Of a DNA stretch of 15,271 nt, positions 6,154 to 13,583 are shown in pieces. The notes below the pieces were generated by a model. That model did no database searches and was not told the DNA's origin. It was given only the letters and a program-made list of their open reading frames with translations. Source of the stretch: an uncultured Pseudomonadota bacterium (GTDB taxonomy: Bacteria > Pseudomonadota > Gammaproteobacteria > Xanthomonadales > Ahniellaceae). The stretch covers positions 1 through 15,271 of the forward strand of contig CALKUS010000208.1 in assembly GCA_937996755.1 (NCBI GenBank), given 5' to 3'. How positions within the stretch are numbered: the stretch's first letter is position 1; the number at the start of each line of letters is the position of its first letter. Position numbers and translations under genes: made by a program.

Positions 6154-7173
6154 ATGGACAAGCAATTCAAGGTCGCCGTCGTCGGCGCCACCGGCGCGGT
6201 CGGCGAAGCGCTGCTCGCGATCCTCCACGAGCGCAAGTTTCCGGCGAAGGAGATCGTCGCGCTCGCGAGCGAGAAGTCGGCCGGCAAGGAAGTGGCGTTC
6301 GGCCGGCGCAAGCTCATCGCGCAGGCGCTCGAAACCTACGATTTCGCCGGCACCGATTTCGCGCTGTTCTCGGCCGGCGCGAAGGTGTCCGCCGTGCACG
6401 CGCCGCGCGCGGCCGCCGCGGGCGCCGTCGTCGTCGACAACACCTCGCAGTTCCGTTACGACGACGACGTGCCACTCGTGGTGAGCGAGGTGAATCCGCA
6501 TGCGATCGGCGGGCGCCCGCGCGGGATCATCGCGAACCCGAACTGTTCGACGATGCAGATGCTCGTCGCGCTCGCGCCGATCCATCGCGCGGTCGGCATC
6601 GAGCGCATCAACGTGGCGACGTACCAGTCGGTCTCCGGCGCGGGCCGTTCCGGCCTCGAGGAGCTCGGCCGGCAGACCGCGCAGCTGCTGAATTTCCAGG
6701 CGATCAAGCCGACGAAATTCCCGATGCAGATCGCGTTCAATGCGATCCCGCAGATCGACGACTTCCAGCCGAACGGCTACACCAGGGAAGAGATGAAGGT
6801 GGTCTGGGAGACGCGCAAGATCCTCGAGGCGCCCACGATCCAGGTGAACCCGACGGCAGTCCGCGTGCCCGTGTTCTACGGCCACTCGGAGGCGGTGCAC
6901 ATCGAGACGCGCGAGAAGATCACGGCGGAAGCGGCGCGCGCGCTGCTCGAGCAGGCGCCCGGCGTGGTGGTCGTCGACGAGCGCCGGCCCGGCGGCTATC
7001 CGACGCCGGTCACGCACGCGGCCGGAAAGGACGGGGTTTTCGTCGGCCGCATCCGCGAGGACATCTCGCATCCGCGCGGCCTCGACCTCTGGGTCGTGAG
7101 CGACAACCTGCGCAAGGGAGCGGCCCTGAACGCCGTGCAGATCGCCGAGCTGCTGGCCGCTGAGCGGGCCTGA
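6154..7173 (+). CDS. asd: Aspartate-semialdehyde dehydrogenase
   Basis: Asd reduces aspartyl-4-phosphate with NADPH to aspartate semialdehyde, the branch point to lysine, diaminopimelate (for peptidoglycan), threonine and methionine. The 339-residue product has the NADP loop GATGAVG at 11-17, the catalytic Cys131 in NPNCST, the substrate region TYQSVSGAGRSG near 156-167 and His244 in YGHSEAVHIE, matching the catalytic His of the family. Its length fits the shorter asd type found in many bacteria rather than the 367-residue E. coli enzyme. The ATG at 6154 is 5 bases after the aroC stop and has no good ribosome site, so it probably depends on translation of aroC. fimV follows asd in the same order in pseudomonads and xanthomonads. 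Confidence 0.96.
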   Translation: MDKQFKVAVVGATGAVGEALLAILHERKFPAKEIVALASEKSAGKEVAFGRRKLIAQALETYDFAGTDFALFSAGAKVSAVHAPRAAAAGAVVVDNTSQFRYDDDVPLVVSEVNPHAIGGRPRGIIANPNCSTMQMLVALAPIHRAVGIERINVATYQSVSGAGRSGLEELGRQTAQLLNFQAIKPTKFPMQIAFNAIPQIDDFQPNGYTREEMKVVWETRKILEAPTIQVNPTAVRVPVFYGHSEAVHIETREKITAEAARALLEQAPGVVVVDERRPGGYPTPVTHAAGKDGVFVGRIREDISHPRGLDLWVVSDNLRKGAALNAVQIAELLAAERA

Positions 7174-7197
7174 GTGACGGGTGCGCGGGCGGTCGCG

Positions 7198-7239
7198 GGG
7201 CCGACACCGGCCCGGAACGGGGGTCCGTGGACCGGTTCC
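7198..7239 (+). terminator. GC-rich tandem stem-loops after asd (weak terminator candidate)
   Basis: Two stem-loops lie side by side. The first pairs GGGCCG (7198-7203) with CGGCCC (7208-7213) around ACAC. The second pairs GGAAC (7214-7218) with GTTCC (7235-7239) and has more pairing inside. Neither is followed by a T-run, so a standard intrinsic terminator is doubtful. Together with the promoter at 7246-7274 they make up most of what is visible in the 172-base gap between asd and fimV. Confidence 0.3.
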
Positions 7240-7245
7240 CCATAG

Positions 7246-7274
7246 CTGACGGCCAGTTAGCGTTGTGTTATAAG
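7246..7274 (+). promoter_or_regulatory. Candidate sigma-70 promoter for fimV
   Basis: CTGACG (7246-7251) matches four of six -35 positions. After exactly 17 bases comes TATAAG (7269-7274), five of six -10 positions. It lies in a short AT-rich island (about 7257-7292) that stands out from the GC-rich surroundings. Initiation near 7281 would leave a leader of about 65 bases before the fimV ATG. Confidence 0.5.
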
Positions 7275-7345
7275 CCGATTTATTAAGTATTGCGGTTCGG
7301 CGCGCGCCAACCTGGTGGGGTCAGGCGCACTTTCGGGGATCCAAC

Positions 7346-9991
7346 ATGAATCGTCCGTTGAAGCTTTCGCTCGCGGTGGCGCTGGCACTGTCCAGCCCGG
7401 CCGCCTGGTCGCTGGGCCTCGGCCCCATCCAGGTGCGCTCGGGCCTGAACGAGCCGCTCGTGGCCGAGATCCCGGTCATGGAGGGCGCCGAAGGCGAAGC
7501 CGAGAACCTCCGCGCCAACCTGGCGTCGGCCGAGGATTTCTCGCGCGTTGGCCTCGACGTCTCGGGCATCAGCGTGCCGCTGCAGTTCGAGCTCGACACG
7601 AACCAGGCCGGCAAGCCGGTCATCCGCGTGACGAGCAACGATCCCGTGCGCGAGCCGTTCGTGAGCTTCCTCGTCGAAGTGAGCTGGTCGAAGGGTCGCC
7701 TGCTGCGCGAATACGACGTCCTGCTCGACCCGCCGAACGTGGCGCCCGCGGTCATCGCGACGGCACCGGTTGCGCCGCCCGTGCAACCCGAACCGCTGCC
7801 CGAGCCGGAGCCCGCGCCCGTCGCGGAGCCCGAGCCCGCGCCGGTGGAGCCGGTCGCCGAAGCACCCGCGCCGGAGCCGCAGCCCGAACCCGAAGCCGCG
7901 CCGACCCCGGCGCCCGCGGAGCCCGTCGCCGAAGCGCCGGTCGAACCGGCGCCCGAGGTGGTCGCGCCCGTCGAGGAAGCGCAGCCCGAACCGGCGCCGA
8001 TGGAATCCGAACCCGCGCCGGTCGAGCCGGTCGCGGAACTGCCTGCGCCTGCGCCTGCGCCTGCGTCGGCGCCCGGCGAATACGGCCCGGTCGCCGCGGG
8101 CGAGACGCTGTGGGAAATCGCGAGCGCGACGCGCAGCGACTCCAGCGTGTCGCTGAACCAGATGATGGTCGCGATCCTGCGCGCCAATCCCGATGCGTTC
8201 TACAAGGACAACGTCAACGCGCTGAAGCGCGGCGCGGTGCTGCGCATCCCGGCCGGCGACGAAGCGCGTGCGCTCGCTGCCGCCGAGGCGGCAGCGGAAA
8301 TCGCGTCGCAGAACCAGGCGTGGTCGGCGAACAGCGCGCCGACGCTCGTCGCGGACACCGGTTATTCCTCGCAGACTTCCACCGGCTCGACCGGCGCGAC
8401 GACCGATCGCGTCGAGCTCGTGCCGCCGCGTGAGAATTCCGGCGACGACTCGGGCTCGTCGCGCACCGGCACGGCCGGTGGCACGGACACGAGCGCCGCG
8501 CTGAGCGCCGACCTCGCCCGCGCGAAGGAGCAGCTGGCGAGCCGCGACGCCGAATCGAGCGAGCTGCGCGCGCGCGTGCAGGAACTGGAGTCGCTGAAGT
8601 CGCAGAGCGACAAGCTGATCACGTTGAAGGACAGCGAGATCGCCGAACTCCAGCGCAAGCTTTCCGAGTCGAACGCGCAGGCCGAGCAGTCCAGGCGCGA
8701 CGCGGAAGCGGCGCGCGCGGCGCAGGCCGCTGCCGCCGTCGCGACGCCCACGCCGGAGCCGAGCGTGGCGCCGGTCGAGCCGTCGCCGACGCCGATCGCG
8801 GAGGCAACGCCCGAAGCGACGCCGACGCCGGAAGCCACCATTTCGCCGGCGCCGATCGAGCCGTTCGTCGAGACGTCGCCGACGCCGACCGAAACGCCGC
8901 TCGCGGAAGGCTCGCCGAGCGCTTCGCCGGCCGAGACGCCGACCGAGACCCCGGCCGAAACCGCTTCGATCACGCCGGTCCCGGAAGCGACGCCGGCGAC
9001 GACCGAGGCGATCACGGACGGCGATCGCCCGCTGCCGTGGTGGCGCAACCGCAATGTCGTGATCGGCGGCAGCGTCGGCCTGATCGTGCTCGGCGCGCTG
9101 TTGTTCCTGGTCGGCCGCGGTCGCAGCAGGAAGGCCGCGCCGGTCGCCGCCGGCACGCGTTCCTCCGTTGCCGACCAGTTCCACGGCGGCGTGTTCGGTG
9201 GCGGTGCCGCGGCGGGCGCGACCGCGTCGGCCGAAGCGGGCGACGAGGAGCGCGAGCTGCTCGAGCGACTCGCGAGCGACCCGACCAGCCGCGACGCGCA
9301 CCTCGACCTGTTGCGCCTGTACTACCAGAACCGCGACGCCGACAAGTTCGAAGCCGCCGCATCCGCGTTCTACGCGCAGCTCGGCGACACCGACGATCCG
9401 GCGTGGCTCGAGACGTGCGAGATGGGCCGCGACCTGGCGCCCGGCAACACGCTGTACGACATCGTCGCGAGCGAGCCGGTCGCGGCGCCGCGCGAAGAAA
9501 CGTTCGACTTCGACCAGGTCGACCGCACGGCCGAGCTGGCACCGCCGTCGGGCCGCAGCGGCGATACCGCGAACTTCGACTTCGACCTCGCGCGCGACAA
9601 CACGAAGCCGGCGTCGGCGCCCGCGCCGAGCGATTTCGACTTCGACCTGACCGCGCCGTCGCCTGCGCCGGCACCCGAACCGTCGCCCGACGCCACGGTG
9701 CGCTTCACGGCGCCCGTGATCGAAAAGCCCGTACTCGCGAAGACCGAGGAGTTCCGCGTGCCCGACTTCAACGCCGAAGTGCGCAAGCCCGTCATCGAAC
9801 CCACGCCGGCGCCCGCCAGCGACAGCTTCTTCCAGGGCGAGGACGCCGTGGGCACGAAGCTCGACCTCGCGCGGGCCTACCTCGACATGGGCGATCCGGA
9901 AGGTGCCCGCAGCATGCTGCAGGAAGTGCTGGCGGAGGGTAACGACACGCAGAAGGGCGAAGCCAAGCGCCTGCTCGCCGACATCGGCTGA
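7346..9991 (+). CDS. fimV: FimV-family polar peptidoglycan-binding membrane protein
   Basis: FimV is an inner-membrane polar hub that, in Pseudomonas and relatives, supports type IV pilus assembly, twitching and cAMP signalling. The 881-residue product (P. aeruginosa about 919) shows the full family layout. It has a signal peptide to about residue 23, then the periplasmic FimV N-domain to about 130 (LGLGPIQVRSGLNEPLVAEI). A Pro/Glu/Ala linker (133-243) precedes a LysM domain (about 245-305, GETLWEIA and LRANPDAFYKDNVNALKRGA). Next come a coiled coil (about 386-455), a Pro/Thr/Glu linker (about 465-555) and one membrane span (about 569-590). An acidic cytoplasmic region follows, with three FDFD motifs and a TPR-like C-terminal segment (about 836-881, KLDLARAYLDMGDPEGARSMLQ). 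The ATG follows GGGGA by about 6 bases. Its place between asd and truA matches relatives. Linker sequence is poorly conserved in the family. Confidence 0.95.
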   Translation: MNRPLKLSLAVALALSSPAAWSLGLGPIQVRSGLNEPLVAEIPVMEGAEGEAENLRANLASAEDFSRVGLDVSGISVPLQFELDTNQAGKPVIRVTSNDPVREPFVSFLVEVSWSKGRLLREYDVLLDPPNVAPAVIATAPVAPPVQPEPLPEPEPAPVAEPEPAPVEPVAEAPAPEPQPEPEAAPTPAPAEPVAEAPVEPAPEVVAPVEEAQPEPAPMESEPAPVEPVAELPAPAPAPASAPGEYGPVAAGETLWEIASATRSDSSVSLNQMMVAILRANPDAFYKDNVNALKRGAVLRIPAGDEARALAAAEAAAEIASQNQAWSANSAPTLVADTGYSSQTSTGSTGATTDRVELVPPRENSGDDSGSSRTGTAGGTDTSAALSADLARAKEQLASRDAESSELRARVQELESLKSQSDKLITLKDSEIAELQRKLSESNAQAEQSRRDAEAARAAQAAAAVATPTPEPSVAPVEPSPTPIAEATPEATPTPEATISPAPIEPFVETSPTPTETPLAEGSPSASPAETPTETPAETASITPVPEATPATTEAITDGDRPLPWWRNRNVVIGGSVGLIVLGALLFLVGRGRSRKAAPVAAGTRSSVADQFHGGVFGGGAAAGATASAEAGDEERELLERLASDPTSRDAHLDLLRLYYQNRDADKFEAAASAFYAQLGDTDDPAWLETCEMGRDLAPGNTLYDIVASEPVAAPREETFDFDQVDRTAELAPPSGRSGDTANFDFDLARDNTKPASAPAPSDFDFDLTAPSPAPAPEPSPDATVRFTAPVIEKPVLAKTEEFRVPDFNAEVRKPVIEPTPAPASDSFFQGEDAVGTKLDLARAYLDMGDPEGARSMLQEVLAEGNDTQKGEAKRLLADIG
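7740..8075 (+). repeat. Pro/Glu/Ala low-complexity repeat within fimV
   Basis: The DNA consists of loosely repeated units encoding EPAP, EPEP and PVAEAP, linking the FimV N-domain to the LysM domain. The end is a perfect run of four GCCTGC hexamers (8041-8064) encoding part of PAPAPAPA. Such a linker probably spans the peptidoglycan. Exact short repeats can gain or lose units by slippage while staying in frame. Confidence 0.75.
9503..9646 (+). repeat. Three FDFD motif repeats in the cytoplasmic part of fimV
   Basis: The identical 12-base string TTCGACTTCGAC occurs at 9503-9514, 9575-9586 and 9635-9646, encoding FDFD at residues 720-723, 744-747 and 764-767. The motifs lie in an acidic, probably unstructured stretch between the membrane span and the C-terminal TPR-like segment. 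Regularly spaced aromatic-acidic tetrapeptides look like short linear docking sites, but that is inference. Confidence 0.7.
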
Positions 9992-10011
9992 GCGTCGGCA
10001 ACCGCTGCATC

Positions 10012-10044
10012 TGCAGAGGCCGGCGCAAGCCGGCCTCTGCATTT
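10012..10044 (+). terminator. Perfect 13-bp hairpin between fimV and truA
   Basis: TGCAGAGGCCGGC (10012-10024) and GCCGGCCTCTGCA (10029-10041) pair without mismatch around a GCAA tetraloop, a stable GNRA loop. Only TTT follows (10042-10044), so this may be a leaky terminator for fimV. The truA ribosome site GGGA begins at 10046, so the hairpin almost touches it. It may therefore also affect truA translation or stabilise the upstream mRNA end. Confidence 0.75.
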
Positions 10045-10056
10045 CGGGACGAAGCA

Positions 10057-10887
10057 ATGCGCATTGCCCTGGGCATCGAATACGACGGGACGGCGTACGT
10101 GGGCTGGCAGCGCCAGTCGCACGGACCGTCGATCCAGTCGCTGTTCGAGGCCGCGCTCACGCGTGTCGCGAACGAGCCCGTCGCGCTCGTCTGCGCCGGT
10201 CGCACCGACACGGGCGTACACGCGCGCTGCCAGGTCGCGCATTTCGACACGAGTGCCGAGCGCAGTCCGCGCGGATGGGTGCTCGGCTGCAACTCGCTGC
10301 TGCCCTCCGACGTCTGCGTGCGCTGGGCCGTGCCGGTGAGCGACCAGTTCCACGCGCGCTACGGCGCCTACGCGCGACGCTATCGCTACACGATCGTGAA
10401 CCGGCCGGTGCGGCCTGCGCTGGAGTCGCGCTTCGCCACGTGGGAGCGCGTGCCGCTCGACGCGACGGCGATGCACGACGCCGCGCAAGCGCTCGTCGGC
10501 GAGCACGACTTCTCGGCGTTCCGCACCGTCGCATGCCAGGCGCGCTCGCCGCGGCGCAACGTCGAGCGCGTTTCCGTCGTGCGCGAAGGCGAGCACGTCG
10601 TCCTCGAGATCCAGGCGAACGCGTTCCTGCACCACATGGTGCGCAACATCGTCGGCACGCTGCTGCCGATCGGTCGCGGCGAGCAGCCGGTGGCATGGGC
10701 CGGCGAGCTCCTCGCGGGTCGCGATCGCGCGAAGGCCGGCCCCACCGCGCCGCCGACCGGCCTCGTGTTCACCGGGCCGCTGTTTCCACGTGCGTGGGGC
10801 CTGCCCGACGAAGCATCGGGCGACGGCACGCGCGACCGCGGCCCGTTGCCCGCGCACGCCGGCGCCGACCAGGAAGACGACGAATGA
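10057..10887 (+). CDS. truA: tRNA pseudouridine(38-40) synthase
   Basis: TruA converts uridines 38, 39 and 40 in the anticodon stem-loop of many tRNAs to pseudouridine. The 276-residue product (E. coli 270) has the nucleophile Asp51 in the motif AGRTDTGVHA, GIEYDGTAYVGWQRQ at the start, FHARYGAYARRYRY and FLHHMVRNIVGTL. Residues from about 250 onward form a charged, probably disordered tail rich in Gly, Asp and Ala, not part of the core fold. ATG 10057 is preceded by GGGA at 7 bases. The stop overlaps the trpF start as ATGA, beginning a chain of coupled genes. Confidence 0.96.
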   Translation: MRIALGIEYDGTAYVGWQRQSHGPSIQSLFEAALTRVANEPVALVCAGRTDTGVHARCQVAHFDTSAERSPRGWVLGCNSLLPSDVCVRWAVPVSDQFHARYGAYARRYRYTIVNRPVRPALESRFATWERVPLDATAMHDAAQALVGEHDFSAFRTVACQARSPRRNVERVSVVREGEHVVLEIQANAFLHHMVRNIVGTLLPIGRGEQPVAWAGELLAGRDRAKAGPTAPPTGLVFTGPLFPRAWGLPDEASGDGTRDRGPLPAHAGADQEDDE

Positions 10888-11507
10888 GGACGCGCATCAA
10901 GCTCTGCGGCATGACGCGACGCGAGGATGCGCTCGCCGCGGCAGGCGCCGGCGCCGATGCGATCGGACTGATCTTCGCGCCGCGCAGCGTGCGCCGTCTT
11001 TCGCTGGATGCCGCGCAGGCGATCGCCGTCGACCTCCCGCCGTTCCTCGCGCGCGTGGGACTGTTCATGGACCAGCCGGCCTCCGACGTCGCGGCCACGC
11101 TCGCCGCCGTGCCGCTCGAGCTGCTGCAATTCCACGGCGCGGAAGACGATGCCTACTGCGCGCAGTTCGGCCGCCCGTTCCTGAAGACGCTGCCGATGGC
11201 CAGCCTCGCGGACGTCGCAGGCGAGATGGCGCGCTTCCCGCGCGCGGCCGGGTTCGTGCTCGATGCGCACGCGCGCGGCGAGTCCGGCGGCAGCGGTCGC
11301 GTGTTCGACTGGTCGCGCACCCCGTCCGCTTCCGTGCGGCCGCTGGTGCTCGCGGGCGGCCTGGTGCCGGCGAACGTGCACGAGGCCGTTAATAAGGTTC
11401 GGCCATATGCGGTCGACGTCGCGAGCGGCGTCGAGGCGTCGCCCGGCATCAAGGACCATGCGAAAATGCGTGCTTTCGTCGCAGAGGTGCGCCGTGCAGA
11501 CGGTTGA
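10884..11507 (+). CDS. trpF: Phosphoribosylanthranilate isomerase
   Basis: TrpF isomerises N-(5-phosphoribosyl)anthranilate to the carboxyphenylamino-deoxyribulose phosphate, the third step of tryptophan synthesis. The 207-residue protein is a single-domain barrel. The catalytic base Cys8 is in KLCGMTR and the catalytic acid Asp127 in GFVLDAHA. The phosphate-binding ends LAGGL (157-160 region) and DVASGVEASPGIKD are present. It is separate from trpC, as in pseudomonads, unlike the fused E. coli gene. ATG 10884 overlaps the truA stop by 4 bases. Its own 3' end overlaps trpB by 14 bases. Confidence 0.96.
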   Translation: MRTRIKLCGMTRREDALAAAGAGADAIGLIFAPRSVRRLSLDAAQAIAVDLPPFLARVGLFMDQPASDVAATLAAVPLELLQFHGAEDDAYCAQFGRPFLKTLPMASLADVAGEMARFPRAAGFVLDAHARGESGGSGRVFDWSRTPSASVRPLVLAGGLVPANVHEAVNKVRPYAVDVASGVEASPGIKDHAKMRAFVAEVRRADG

Positions 11508-12723
11508 GCAGGATGGACAGGTCGCGAGCTTCGCTGCGTATCCCGACGACAGCGGCCACTTCGGGTCGTACGGCGGGACGTTCGTCGCCGAGACGCTGAT
11601 CGAGCCGCTGGCCGCGCTCGCCCGCGAGTACGCGGCGGCGAAGGCCGACCCTGCGTTCGCGGCGGAGCTCGCGCGCGACCTCGCGGATTACGTCGGCCGG
11701 CCGAGCCCGATCTACCACGCGGAGCGCCTGTCGGCGAAGGTCGGCGGCGCGCAGATCCTGCTGAAGCGCGAAGACCTGAACCATACGGGCGCGCACAAGA
11801 TCAACAACACGATCGGCCAGGCGATGCTCGCGCGGCGCATGGGCAAGACGCGCATCATCGCGGAGACGGGCGCCGGCCAGCATGGTGTCGCCAGCGCGAC
11901 CGTCGCGGCGCGCCTCGGACTGGAGTGCGTCGTGTACATGGGCGCGACCGACATCGAGCGCCAGGCGATCAACGTCTACCGCATGAAGCTGCTCGGCGCG
12001 ACGGTCGTGCCCGTCACCAGCGGCTCGAAGACGCTGAAGGATGCGCTGAACGAAGCGATGCGCGACTGGGTCACGAACGTGCGCGACACGTTCTACATCA
12101 TCGGCACCGTCGCGGGGCCGCACCCCTACCCGATGCTGGTGCGCGACTTCAACGCCGTGGTCGGACGCGAGGCGCGCGCGCAGATGCTCGCGCGCCATGG
12201 TCGCCTGCCCGACGCCTGCGTCGCGTGCGTCGGCGGGGGATCGAACGCGATCGGCATGTTCCACGCGTTCCTCGACGACGCGCGCGTGAAGCTGTTCGGC
12301 GCGGAAGCGGCGGGCCACGGGATCGCGAGCGGCATGCACGCCGCATCGCTCGCGGCGGGACGCCCCGGCGTGCTGCACGGCAATCGCACCTACGTGCTGT
12401 GCGACGACGACGGCCAGATCACCGAGACGCATTCGGTGTCGGCCGGCCTCGACTATCCCGGCGTGGGCCCGGAGCACGCGTGGCTGAAGGACTGCGGCCG
12501 CGCGAAATACGAAGGCGTGACGGACGACGAGGCGCTCGCCGCATTCCACCTGCTCGCGCGCACGGAGGGCATCCTCGCCGCGCTCGAATCGAGCCACGCC
12601 GTCGCGCTCGGCATGAAGGTCGCGCGCGAGCTGCCGCGCGACGGGCTGGTGCTCGTGAATCTCTCGGGCCGTGGCGACAAGGACGTGCACACGATCGCCA
12701 AGCGGGACGGGATCACGCTGTGA
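11494..12723 (+). CDS. trpB: Tryptophan synthase beta chain
   Basis: TrpB joins indole and serine to form tryptophan using pyridoxal phosphate, as the beta subunit of the alpha2-beta2 complex with TrpA. The product is 409 residues (E. coli 397). Lys102 in HTGAHKINNT binds the cofactor, Glu124 in AETGAGQHG is the catalytic acid/base, and CVGGGSNAIG (246-254 region) holds the cofactor phosphate. I chose the GTG at 11494 because GAGG at 11484-11487 lies 6 bases upstream and the alternative ATG at 11458 would add 12 unrelated residues. The start lies inside the last codons of trpF, so the two are probably coupled. trpA follows with a GTGA overlap, matching equal subunit production. Confidence 0.96.
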   Translation: MQTVEQDGQVASFAAYPDDSGHFGSYGGTFVAETLIEPLAALAREYAAAKADPAFAAELARDLADYVGRPSPIYHAERLSAKVGGAQILLKREDLNHTGAHKINNTIGQAMLARRMGKTRIIAETGAGQHGVASATVAARLGLECVVYMGATDIERQAINVYRMKLLGATVVPVTSGSKTLKDALNEAMRDWVTNVRDTFYIIGTVAGPHPYPMLVRDFNAVVGREARAQMLARHGRLPDACVACVGGGSNAIGMFHAFLDDARVKLFGAEAAGHGIASGMHAASLAAGRPGVLHGNRTYVLCDDDGQITETHSVSAGLDYPGVGPEHAWLKDCGRAKYEGVTDDEALAAFHLLARTEGILAALESSHAVALGMKVARELPRDGLVLVNLSGRGDKDVHTIAKRDGITL

Positions 12724-13538
12724 ACCGGATCGACCGCCGCTTCGCCGCGCTGCGCGCCGCATCGCGCACCGGCCTGATCCCGTTCGTCACGGCGGGCGAT
12801 CCCGATCCCGACGGCACCGTCGCCGTGATGCACGCGCTCGTCGCGGCAGGCGCCGACCTCATCGAGCTCGGCGTGCCGTTCTCCGACCCGATGGCGGACG
12901 GCCCGGTGATCCAGCGCGCGAGCGAGCGTGCGCTCGCGCGCGGCGTCGGGCTGCGGCGCGTGCTCGCGATGGTCGCGAAGTTCCGCGAGCGCGACGCGGA
13001 CACGCCCGTCGTGCTGATGGGCTACCTCAATCCGATCGAGATCATGGGCCGCGAGCGCTTCGCGGCGGACGCGCAGGCCGCGGGCGTCGACGGGCTGCTG
13101 CTCGTCGACCTGCCGCCGGAAGAGGCGGAGGCGTTGCGCGAGCCGCTCGCGCGCCACGGCGTCGCGCAGATCTTCCTCGTGTCGCCGACCACCGTGGCGT
13201 CGCGCGTCGCGCGCATCGCTGCCGCCGCGCACGGTTTCGTCTACTACGTGTCGTTCGCCGGGATCACCGGGGCCGACCGCCTCGCGCTCGACGACGTCGC
13301 CGCGCGCGTCGCCGCGTTGAAGCGCGCGACGAGCGTGCCGGTCGCCGTCGGGTTCGGCGTGCGCGACGCGCAGTCGGCCGGCGCGCTCGCCGTATTCGCG
13401 GACGCCGTGGTGATCGGCAGCGCGCTCGTCGAGGCGCTCGCCGCGTCCGCGGACGCGCCCGCCGCGGCCGGACGCTTCCTCGCGCCTGTCCGGGCCGCCA
13501 TGGACGCCGCCCGGCGTGGCGCGGGCGGCGCGGCCTGA
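12720..13538 (+). CDS. trpA: Tryptophan synthase alpha chain
   Basis: TrpA cleaves indole-3-glycerol phosphate to indole and glyceraldehyde-3-phosphate; indole is channelled to TrpB. The 272-residue barrel protein (E. coli 268) has the catalytic Glu49 in LIELGVPFSDP and Asp60 in MADGPVIQ, at the same numbers as in the enteric enzyme. VYYVSFAGITGA and VGFGVRDAQ are the expected later motifs. The start is a GTG at 12720 sharing four bases with the trpB stop; the first ATG in frame would remove the conserved FVTAGDP segment. The last 20 residues are Ala/Arg-rich and variable. A 45-base gap separates it from accD, with no terminator seen. Confidence 0.96.
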   Translation: MNRIDRRFAALRAASRTGLIPFVTAGDPDPDGTVAVMHALVAAGADLIELGVPFSDPMADGPVIQRASERALARGVGLRRVLAMVAKFRERDADTPVVLMGYLNPIEIMGRERFAADAQAAGVDGLLLVDLPPEEAEALREPLARHGVAQIFLVSPTTVASRVARIAAAAHGFVYYVSFAGITGADRLALDDVAARVAALKRATSVPVAVGFGVRDAQSAGALAVFADAVVIGSALVEALAASADAPAAAGRFLAPVRAAMDAARRGAGGAA

Positions 13539-13583
13539 TAGCATGCCCGGCCCGCGCGACCGATCTCCCCGAACCGCGAACCG

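Noticed and set aside
7283..10057. A 924-residue open frame on the minus strand opposite fimV
   Set aside because: It mirrors fimV codons: Arg/Gly-rich low complexity with no recognisable domain. In GC-rich DNA, stop codons are rare in antisense frames.
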